From an uncultured Caulobacterales bacterium (GTDB lineage Bacteria > Pseudomonadota > Alphaproteobacteria > Caulobacterales > Caulobacteraceae), in the NCBI GenBank assembly GCA_903837135.1, contig CAILTK010000038.1:1-64000 (forward strand): 64,000 nt of DNA, written 5' to 3'. Position numbers and translations under genes: made by a program. The notes beneath the pieces were generated by a model. It ran no database searches, was not told the DNA's origin, and saw only the letters and a program-made list of their open reading frames with translations. Within the stretch, counting starts at the first letter, position 1, and each line of letters opens with the position of its first letter. Shown in pieces: positions 35,529 to 42,635 of this stretch.

Positions 35529-35562
35529 ACCGGGCAATATATAATCATCGTCCGCCGGTCCG

Positions 35563-38040
35563 CTACTGCGGCGATCGCGCCCCTGGCCCGACCGCCTTGG
35601 ACAGGCGTTCGGGCTCCCTCAGCGGAAAGCCCAGCTCGCCGACGGTCGAGGGATCGTCGCGCAGCCGCACATAGAGGCGGCCGGAGGCCGGATGGGGCAC
35701 GCGTAGCGTATCCCCGGTGAAGCCCACCGGCACCGGGGTCGGATGCTCGAAACCGGTCGTGGCCGCCACCGCGTCGATCAGAAACAGGGCCGAGCCCGAC
35801 AGGTCGCACATCGATCCGCGCGCAGGCGGGCACTTCAGCTCGCGCACCACCGGCAGCCGCACCAAGGTCGCAAGCGGCTGCCATTCACCGGCGTCGCCGC
35901 CCCGCACGATCCGGAACCGCAGCGGGCCGAACGCCGAGGGCGCCAGCGCCGCGCCGGTGTCGAGACTGGCCACCAGCACCTGTGCGTCTTCGAGCTCGAG
36001 ACCGTGCTGGGTGTCGAGCGTCGCCACCGCCACGGCGTCCTCCGAGCCGTCGCCGACCCGGGCGATCTCGAGCTTTTCCTGCCCGGTGAACTTCAGCGGC
36101 GCCTTGGCCCGCAACGAAAAGACCAACTTGTCGCCGCGCTGAATGGCGTCGGCGCTGACCAGCTGAAGGGCGCCCTGGGTCGGAACGGCGGCGGCCTGCA
36201 CGGTCTTGCTGATCAACTCCACGGCGGGGCGAGCCGCCCCCACCGTGACGCGCAGCTTCAGGGTCTTGCCGCTCTTCAGGGCCACCCTGGCCAGGATCAC
36301 GTCGCCGGCGGCGAGGCGGCGCGCCGCCTCGGGGTTGGCGGCCGTCAGCGAGACCGAGTCGTGATCGCCGGCCCTGACGACGCCCGGCTGGAAGACGGCG
36401 TCGCGAAGCGTCAGCCGTGACACTTCCTCGAGCCTCGCCCCCTGCAGGACCCCGGAGAGGTCGCCCGCGTGGTAGACGAAGGCGTCGAGCCGCCCGGCCT
36501 GACTGGCGGCCTGCAGGGCGACCTCGTCGGCGGCCTTGCCGCCGTACTGCTTGATCAGAAGCTTGATCGGGCCGGGCTCCGCGTCCTTCAGCGAAACGGT
36601 CGCGGCCACCTGGCCCGTCTCACCGGCCTTCCACGACGCCTTCTCGGTCTCGCCCGACGCGGTCTGCACCGTCATGCTCTCGATGCAGGCCGTGCGCGGC
36701 GACTGCAGGTGAACGATATTGTCGCGTCCGATCACCAGGGTGGTCTGGTCGTCGGCCAGCAGCCAGGGCGCGCTGTTCGGCAATTGCAGGTGGAATTTGG
36801 GCCCGTCGAAGGCCGTGAAGCCCCACCGGCCGACCAGAATCGCCTCGTGTCCGTCGTCGAGGGCCCCGAGATCGACCTTGGACAGGTCGGCGACCAGGCC
36901 GCCCTTCTCGGCGTTGGCCGTCACCGGCGCGTCGAACGGTTCGCCGCCGCCCTTGCGGACCAGGCGCAGCCTCATGTCGTGCGCATAGGCGGTGGAGAAG
37001 GCCAGAGGCGCGCCCTCGACCGGCAGCACCAGGTGCGGATCGGCGGCGCAGTAGGTCGCGGCGGCGTCGACGGGTCTCAGCGGCGGCGGCTGCGGCGGCT
37101 CGATCGGCGGCAGGGCGGTGACGATCACCGACATGGGGTTGTGGAAGGAGGGCGCGGTGTTGAGGACCAGGGACAGCTGGTCGCGCTGGGCCACGGTCAG
37201 CGCCGGTATGTACTGGAACTGAGCCGTCTGGAACGAGTCCATCAGCCGGGCGAGGTCCAACACCGCGCCGATGTAGGGGCTGTAGTAGCCATAGCCGGCC
37301 TTGGGCGTGACGCTGAGCTGCTGGATCAGGTCGGCCGGGACGCCCGAGGTCAGGGTCTGCACCATCGAGGCGCTGTGTCCGTCGCTGAGCACCAGCGAGT
37401 CGCGGCTCTCCATCAGACACGGCGCCTGCAGGTCGGGCGCCTTGTTGAGGCAGTCGGGGTTGAGTTTGATGGCCAGGCTGCGGGCCAGCAGCGGCGAGAT
37501 GGTCTTAAGGTGATCCGGGTCCGGCGCATCGGTGCGGCGGATCGCGGCCAGGAAGGCGTTGAGGCGCGACCGGTCGAGCGACGCCTGGTTCAGATCCTGA
37601 GAGGCGCGCATGAAGGCGCCCGGCTTGCCGCGCACGGCGCTGATGATGGTCGAATAGTCGCCGCCGGTCTGCGGCGCGAGGAACACCAGAACCTGCTGGG
37701 CGCCCTTGGGCGCGGTCACCCTCAGCCCCTCGGCGCCCCGCCGGGTCCAGGTTTCGGAGCGGAAGAACCAGTCCTCGGGCGGAGGGTTGGTCGCCCCCCG
37801 CAGGAAGGCGGCGACGAGCAGATAGTGCACCGACTGGCCGGGCGGCAGGTCGGCCTTGATCCACAGCTGGTCGCCTTCCGACAGGTTCGGCGCCTCGGCG
37901 ATGGGCAGGGTGACGCCGGCGTGGGCGACCCTCACGATCAGCTTCGGCCCGACCAGATCGAACGGCGCGGTCTGCGCCGCCGCAGCCGCGGGCGCTGCGA
38001 GCAGAAGCAGGAGGCACAGGAGGCGCCGGACGAACGTCAT
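35563..38040 (-). CDS. Large exported protein of unknown function
   Basis: I do not recognise this 825-residue protein. ATG 38040 begins a clear signal peptide (TFVRRLLCLLLLLAAPAAAAAQ), so it is periplasmic or surface located. The N-terminal quarter (LVGPKLIVRVAHAGVTLPIAEAPNLSEGDQLWIKADL) and C-terminal half look like several beta-sandwich domains, with helical segments around residues 150-290. Six or more cysteines suggest disulfides. A proline-rich linker (PPIEPPQPPPLRP) divides it near residue 330. It ends 25 bases upstream of the TetR start region, so it might be co-transcribed with the regulator. Function is open. Confidence 0.75.
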   Translation of the reverse strand: MTFVRRLLCLLLLLAAPAAAAAQTAPFDLVGPKLIVRVAHAGVTLPIAEAPNLSEGDQLWIKADLPPGQSVHYLLVAAFLRGATNPPPEDWFFRSETWTRRGAEGLRVTAPKGAQQVLVFLAPQTGGDYSTIISAVRGKPGAFMRASQDLNQASLDRSRLNAFLAAIRRTDAPDPDHLKTISPLLARSLAIKLNPDCLNKAPDLQAPCLMESRDSLVLSDGHSASMVQTLTSGVPADLIQQLSVTPKAGYGYYSPYIGAVLDLARLMDSFQTAQFQYIPALTVAQRDQLSLVLNTAPSFHNPMSVIVTALPPIEPPQPPPLRPVDAAATYCAADPHLVLPVEGAPLAFSTAYAHDMRLRLVRKGGGEPFDAPVTANAEKGGLVADLSKVDLGALDDGHEAILVGRWGFTAFDGPKFHLQLPNSAPWLLADDQTTLVIGRDNIVHLQSPRTACIESMTVQTASGETEKASWKAGETGQVAATVSLKDAEPGPIKLLIKQYGGKAADEVALQAASQAGRLDAFVYHAGDLSGVLQGARLEEVSRLTLRDAVFQPGVVRAGDHDSVSLTAANPEAARRLAAGDVILARVALKSGKTLKLRVTVGAARPAVELISKTVQAAAVPTQGALQLVSADAIQRGDKLVFSLRAKAPLKFTGQEKLEIARVGDGSEDAVAVATLDTQHGLELEDAQVLVASLDTGAALAPSAFGPLRFRIVRGGDAGEWQPLATLVRLPVVRELKCPPARGSMCDLSGSALFLIDAVAATTGFEHPTPVPVGFTGDTLRVPHPASGRLYVRLRDDPSTVGELGFPLREPERLSKAVGPGARSPQ

Positions 38041-38155
38041 CGCGTGGTCTTGACTGGAAAGGTGTGACGAAACCCCCAAGCGCTGGCGCGGGACGCGCTT
38101 CGCGCAGGGCGGCTGCACCCCGCCTCTAACCCGCGTTTATGTCAACAACGCGCCG

Positions 38156-38497
38156 TCAATGCATCTGCGCCCTGGGCTCGCCCGGTTCGCCTTTCAGCAC
38201 CTCGACCAGCGCGACCAGCGCCCGCTCAGCGGCGTCCTCGCCGTCCGTCGCCGCGCACCGCATCAGGTGGTGATCCATCCGCAGCAGCAGGTCCCGGTCC
38301 GACGCCGTCACGTCCGATCCGTCGGGGGTCGACGAACCGATCGCCAGCAGAAGCATGCGAAAGCGCCAGGTGGGACCTGGCGCGACCGGGGGGGACAGCG
38401 CCATGGACGTCTCCCGGAAACCGCCCGACTTCCGGTCGGCATAATGGATCTCGCTCGTCTGGGGGGAAGCCGCGCGACCGCGCCGGAATCTCGACAT
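38156..38497 (-). CDS. Small hypothetical protein downstream of luxI
   Basis: The frame starting ATG 38497 encodes 113 residues (MSRFRRGRAASPQTSEIHYA...). The frame is open further upstream but then runs antisense-like through luxI, so the internal ATG is chosen. The second half (RDLLLRMDHHLMRCAATDGEDAAERALVALVEVL) is helical, the first basic. I do not recognise the family. It lies 56 bases downstream of luxI on the same strand and could be a third member of the quorum-sensing operon. Confidence 0.5.
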   Translation of the reverse strand: MSRFRRGRAASPQTSEIHYADRKSGGFRETSMALSPPVAPGPTWRFRMLLLAIGSSTPDGSDVTASDRDLLLRMDHHLMRCAATDGEDAAERALVALVEVLKGEPGEPRAQMH

Positions 38498-38553
38498 GTC
38501 TACAACTCGCTTGTGAAGGCTGAACGCCGGCTGCAGCCGGAGCGTCGTGAGGC

Positions 38554-39210
38554 TCAGGCGGCGCGCTTGTCGCCGAACCGGTCGAGCAGAGACGGGTCGG
38601 CGAGGGGGTCGAGCAGACGCCCGCCGACCTGGCCGACGTGGCGTTCGACCACCGCGTCTCCTTCGTCCGTGCCGGCCATCAGCACGGCGAACGACGGCTC
38701 CTTGTCTCCGGGGAAGGTCGTCGGAGAGCCGATCACCTCGATCCTGCCGCCGGCGCGGATCCAGGGCTGCATGCTGCGCACATAGGCCACGCACAGGACC
38801 TTGTCCCAGCCATGCTTGCGATAGAGCTCGAACTGGGAGAGCCGAAGGTCCTTCAGCGCCTCGCGCCGCACAGCTTCGGGCTGGTCGTGGTCCACGCAAA
38901 GGCGAGACACCTCGACGATGTCTTCCCCGCGCGGCAGCGGCCGGTCGATCTGCGCCTGCAGCACATTGCAGGTGACGTTGGGCTCCAGCGACGGCGTCAG
39001 CCGTGAGCTTCCGGCGATCCGGCCGTCGGGTGCGAAACTGACGAGATGCAGGCAGGCGCCGGAGTCGTAGTCGTCGATCTCGTGCACGCCGTCGTCGCCG
39101 GGAATGCGCCAGCCGAGCCGCTCGACGAAGACGCGGCGGCGCAGCCGGTGCATCTCTGTCAGCAGGGAATGAAATCGGTTGCGATGTTGCGGACGGATGA
39201 CCAGGGCCAT
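38554..39210 (-). CDS. LuxI-family acyl-homoserine lactone synthase
   Basis: Makes an acyl-homoserine lactone from S-adenosylmethionine and an acyl donor in the cytoplasm. The 218 residues keep nearly all invariant positions: R25, F28 and W34 in RRRVFVERLGW, E44, D46 and D49 in HEIDDYD, R70 in GSSRL, and E100 and R103 in VEVSRL. ATG 39210 has AGGAGG 6 bases upstream. It follows a LuxR gene on the same strand by 165 bases. The acyl chain cannot be predicted by eye. I saw no convincing lux box before it, so control by the neighbouring LuxR is inferred from position. Confidence 0.93.
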   Translation of the reverse strand: MALVIRPQHRNRFHSLLTEMHRLRRRVFVERLGWRIPGDDGVHEIDDYDSGACLHLVSFAPDGRIAGSSRLTPSLEPNVTCNVLQAQIDRPLPRGEDIVEVSRLCVDHDQPEAVRREALKDLRLSQFELYRKHGWDKVLCVAYVRSMQPWIRAGGRIEVIGSPTTFPGDKEPSFAVLMAGTDEGDAVVERHVGQVGGRLLDPLADPSLLDRFGDKRAA

Positions 39211-39375
39211 GGGGCGCCTCCTGGCCGGCAGTGTCGCGTCCGCGCCGCCAGCCTCAATCCTCCCCCGTTGGGGGGGCGCCAACGTCCGGCTGCTACGAAG
39301 TACCGGCGCGCCCGGGTTCGGGCCGCGGCGCGCGCTCCCCGTAGAACGAAGTCGGGTGTGGTTCCGCGCCCGCTC

Positions 39376-40089
39376 TCAATGCGCGATCTGGCCGCTCCAC
39401 AGGCCCAGGGCCACGGCGCTGGCGCGATCCGAGGCGCTGAGCTTGCGGCGGATGTCCTTCCAGTAGGTGTGCACGGTGGAGTGGGTGATGCCGATGGCCT
39501 GGGCAATCTGCTTGTCCGAGCGGCCCAAGGCGGCGTGGTTCAGCACCTCGGCCTCGCGCAGCGACAGCTTGCGAACCTCTGGCGAAAGCTGCACCTCGCG
39601 CAAGTGAAGCACGCGAGACATCAGGGTATTGCAGATCAGGTTCACCACGCCCTGTTCGAGGTCGGTCCAGTCCAGGTTCTCGCCGGCCACGAACACGGCA
39701 GTCTTCAGCTCCCCCGGCGACTGGCGCACCACGGTGAATCCCTCCGCCAGACCGACGTCGCGGGCGTCGGACATCAGCGTCTTCGCGGCGAGGTCGGTGG
39801 GCGCCGGCAGGTCGCGCCAGTAGAATCCCTCGCCCTTCAGGCTGGTGCACAGCACAGGATCGAAGGCGAAGGCGCGGACCCCGCGATAGAAGGACATCCA
39901 GTCCTCGGGATAGTTGGACACCACGGCGTCATCGAGCCGCCCGCGCATCGGATTGCCCAGCGCCGTGGTGCGGTAGAGCTTGACGCCGAACGGTTCGATC
40001 GCCTGCTCGAACAGGTCGATCGCCCGCGAGACGGTCGGTGCGCGCGAAAGCTCGCCGACGATGGTTAAGGCGAGCGCTGTCCGATCCAT
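39376..40089 (-). CDS. LuxR-family quorum-sensing regulator
   Basis: The 237-residue protein has an autoinducer-binding domain with the classical AHL contacts: YPEDWMSFYRGVRAFAFDPVL (Trp, Tyr, Asp-Pro), GFYWRDLP (Trp) and GLAEGFTV (Gly). The C-terminal helix-turn-helix is LSLREAEVLNHAALGRSDKQ then IAQAIGITHSTVHTYWKDIRRKL. It lies directly upstream of luxI, so it is the cognate receptor. Whether it activates or represses is not visible. The ATG at 40089 is the only sensible start. Confidence 0.92.
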   Translation of the reverse strand: MDRTALALTIVGELSRAPTVSRAIDLFEQAIEPFGVKLYRTTALGNPMRGRLDDAVVSNYPEDWMSFYRGVRAFAFDPVLCTSLKGEGFYWRDLPAPTDLAAKTLMSDARDVGLAEGFTVVRQSPGELKTAVFVAGENLDWTDLEQGVVNLICNTLMSRVLHLREVQLSPEVRKLSLREAEVLNHAALGRSDKQIAQAIGITHSTVHTYWKDIRRKLSASDRASAVALGLWSGQIAH

Positions 40090-40280
40090 GCGTGAACTCG
40101 TAGAAAAGGCCCCACGTCGCCGAGGGCGACGACCGAACCTGGGCCCCGAAGCCGCCGGCGTCCAGAACCAAACCGTGTCTGGCGCGGCGTCGAGCGCGAT
40201 TTGTCACGCCTGATGTCAGCGTCCTCGGCAGTCGCAGGCCGTGTGGCCCGACGATCGCACAATCGAGACTTGCCGGTCGG

Positions 40281-40613
40281 TCAGTCGGGCTTGAGCATTG
40301 ACCTGGCGAGGTTGAGCAGGACCCGGCGTTCCGCGTCCGATTTCAGACGCTCGAAGATCGAGGCCATTTCGCGCGCGCCGGCGCTGAGGTCTCCGCCCGG
40401 CGCTTCGCCCATCAGATCGGCCACCGAGCAGGACAAGGCCTTCGCCGCGCGGGACATCATCGACGCGGAGATGCGGTTGACGCCCCGTTCGTACTTCTGC
40501 ACCTGCTGGAAGGTGACCCCCAGCGCGCGGCCAAGGGAGTCCTGGCTCATGCTGGTGACGCGCCGACGGTCGCGGATGCGCTGGCCGACAGCGATATCGA
40601 TTGGATCTGGCAT
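40281..40613 (-). CDS. XRE-family transcriptional regulator
   Basis: A 110-residue regulator. Residues about 8-65 form a Cro/C1-type helix-turn-helix (GQRIRDRRRVTSMSQDSLGRALGVTFQQVQKYERGVNRISAS in two helical pairs), followed by a short tail that may dimerise. ATG 40613 with GGGAG 6 bases upstream is chosen. Proteins of this type are common in Caulobacter-like genomes; targets are unknown. It sits 192 bases upstream of luxR on the same strand, so it might control quorum sensing, and is divergent from the MDR oxidoreductase. Confidence 0.86.
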   Translation of the reverse strand: MPDPIDIAVGQRIRDRRRVTSMSQDSLGRALGVTFQQVQKYERGVNRISASMMSRAAKALSCSVADLMGEAPGGDLSAGAREMASIFERLKSDAERRVLLNLARSMLKPD

Positions 40614-40855
40614 AAGGTCTCCCGCTCCCGCTCGCATGGGCGCCGCTGCATCGCCGATTTTGGTTGTCGCAATTCTCCGCCACTGGTGGTTGTCTGTCTA
40701 TACGCAACCTTACGCACGACCGGCGCGGCATTTTGCTTGGCTGTCGTAGCGTCGCCCGGTCCAGGCTGCCTCGCCATGCCTCAACACCGACGCCAACGAC
40801 ACCGCCGGGCGCCGCACGCCGCGAGACCATGAACCAAACCCTCGGGAGCACGCAC

Positions 40856-41860
40856 ATGAAGGTCGCCGCAGTCAAGTCGCCGGGCGGGCTCGACAGGATC
40901 GCCATCGAGGAGCGGCCGCGCCCGACGCCCGGCGCGGGCGAGGTGTTGATCCGCGTCCGCGCCAGTTCGCTGAACTTCCATGACTTCGCGGTGGTGGCCG
41001 GCATGATCCCCACCGCCGACGGCCGGATTCCGATGTCGGACGGGGCTGGCGAAGTAACCGCCGTCGGGCCCGGCGTCACCGCCTGGACGGTCGGCGATCG
41101 GGTGCTGTCGCTGTTCTTCCCCCATTGGCCGGCGGGGGATCCGGCCCTGGCGCGCCTGCTCGGCGTGCCGGGCGACCAGGCGGACGGCTTCGCCGCCGAA
41201 GAGGTCGTGGCGGCGGCGTCGGCCGTGACCCGCCTGCCCGAAGGCTGGTCGTTCGAGGAGGCCGCGACCCTGCCTTGCGCGGCCCTGACCGCCTGGCGCG
41301 CCCTGTTCGTCGAAGCGCGGATCAAGCCCGGCGACGTGGTGCTGACGCAGGGCACGGGCGGGGTGTCGATCTTCGCCGTCCAGTTCGCCAAGGCGGCGGG
41401 CGCGACGGTGATCTCCACCTCCTCCTCGGCCGCGAAGCTCAAACGGCTTCAGGCGCTCGGCGCCGATCACCTGATCAATTACAAGGAGGAGGCGGAGTGG
41501 GGGCGCGCCGCCGCGGCGCTTACCGGCGGCCGCGGCGTCGACGCCGTGGTCGAGATCGGCGGCGCGGGCACGCTGACCCAGTCGATCCACGCCTGCCGCA
41601 TCGGCGGCCATATCTCCCTGATCGGCGTCCTCGCCGGCATCTCCGGCGAGGTGCCCACGGCCCTGGCGATGACCAAGAACGTCTGCATCCAGGGCATCAC
41701 CGTCGGCTCCCATCAGGATCAGCTCGACATGATCGCCGCGCTGGAAGTCAGCGGCATCCGGCCGGTGATCGATTCCGTCTATCCGCTGGATAGGATCGCG
41801 GAGGCTTTCGCGCACCAGATCTCGCAGACGCATTTCGGCAAGATCTGCCTCTCTCTCTGA
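40856..41860 (+). CDS. MDR-superfamily NAD(P)-dependent oxidoreductase (zinc-independent)
   Basis: Cytoplasmic alcohol dehydrogenase or quinone reductase-like enzyme, 334 residues. The GroES-like domain has GEVLIRVRASSLNFHDFAVV and GAGEVTAVGPGV, and the Rossmann part has TQGTGGVSIFAVQFAKAAGA. Structural zinc cysteines and the catalytic zinc ligands are missing (SLNFHDF replaces the usual Cys-containing loop), so it should not be a zinc enzyme. ATG 40856 has GGGAG 7 bases upstream; ATG 40829 is an alternative. Substrate unknown. Confidence 0.88.
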   Translation: MKVAAVKSPGGLDRIAIEERPRPTPGAGEVLIRVRASSLNFHDFAVVAGMIPTADGRIPMSDGAGEVTAVGPGVTAWTVGDRVLSLFFPHWPAGDPALARLLGVPGDQADGFAAEEVVAAASAVTRLPEGWSFEEAATLPCAALTAWRALFVEARIKPGDVVLTQGTGGVSIFAVQFAKAAGATVISTSSSAAKLKRLQALGADHLINYKEEAEWGRAAAALTGGRGVDAVVEIGGAGTLTQSIHACRIGGHISLIGVLAGISGEVPTALAMTKNVCIQGITVGSHQDQLDMIAALEVSGIRPVIDSVYPLDRIAEAFAHQISQTHFGKICLSL

Positions 41861-41955
41861 GCGCAAAAAAAACGTCGCCCTTGTCATCCCGGACGACAAC
41901 CTCGCCGTAACTGGTCCATGCCCCGCGATTGGGGCGGCAAGGCTGGAATCATCTC

Positions 41956-42522
41956 ATGTCCATTTTGAATCACCGCGTTGTCGCGGCGTCGACTCTCGCG
42001 TTTTGCTTGGCGGCGGGGGGCGCATCACTGGCTTTCGCTCAGATGCCGATGAAGGATCCCATGGTGGGCGGCGCGGCCATGTATCCGTCCAAGACCATCG
42101 TCGAGAACGCCGTGAACTCCCAGGATCACACCACGCTGGTGGCGGCGGTCAAGGCGGCGGGCCTGGTCGACACCCTGTCGAGCCCGGGACCGTTCACCGT
42201 CTTCGCCCCGACCAACGAAGCCTTCGCCAAGCTCCCGGCCGGCACGGTCGACACCCTGGTGAAGCCCGAAAACAAGGCGATGCTCACCAAGATACTGACC
42301 TATCACGTCGTCGCCGGCCGCCTGTCGGCCGCCGACCTCATGCGGATGGCCAGGGACGGCAAGTCCCTGACCACGGTGGTAGGCGAGCCCCTGACCGTAT
42401 CGGTTCGTCATCACCAGGTGATCCTGACCGACGCCAAGGGCGGCATGTCCACGGTGACCATCCCCGACGTCTTCCAGTCCAACGGCGTGATCCAAGTCGT
42501 CGATACGGTCCTGATGCCCTGA
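41956..42522 (+). CDS. Secreted fasciclin (FAS1) domain protein
   Basis: A 188-residue exported protein with a signal peptide ending in SLAFAQ. The single FAS1 domain has the first signature FTVFAPTNEAFAKLP and second signature KILTYHVVAGRLSAADL, and ends VIQVVDTVLMP. FAS1 domains mediate adhesion or matrix interaction; many alphaproteobacteria encode one small form. The protein is Met-rich just after the cleavage site (QMPMKDPM), which may bind metal. The 5' region contains A8 at about 41866. It is monocistronic by spacing. Confidence 0.9.
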   Translation: MSILNHRVVAASTLAFCLAAGGASLAFAQMPMKDPMVGGAAMYPSKTIVENAVNSQDHTTLVAAVKAAGLVDTLSSPGPFTVFAPTNEAFAKLPAGTVDTLVKPENKAMLTKILTYHVVAGRLSAADLMRMARDGKSLTTVVGEPLTVSVRHHQVILTDAKGGMSTVTIPDVFQSNGVIQVVDTVLMP

Positions 42523-42635
42523 CCGCCGCGCATCCCCGGGCGGCGAACGCGGTCCGGGGACCAGTGGCGCGCAACGGTCGCGACGGCGTTGGCGCCGTCG
42601 TCGGAAGCTGACATTGATCGGCCGGGGAGGGGCCG

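Noticed and set aside
39262-39274. CCCCC-GTT-GGGGG hairpin between luxR and luxI
   Set aside because: It has no T-tract on the minus strand and is too short to call a terminator. It is also not a lux box.
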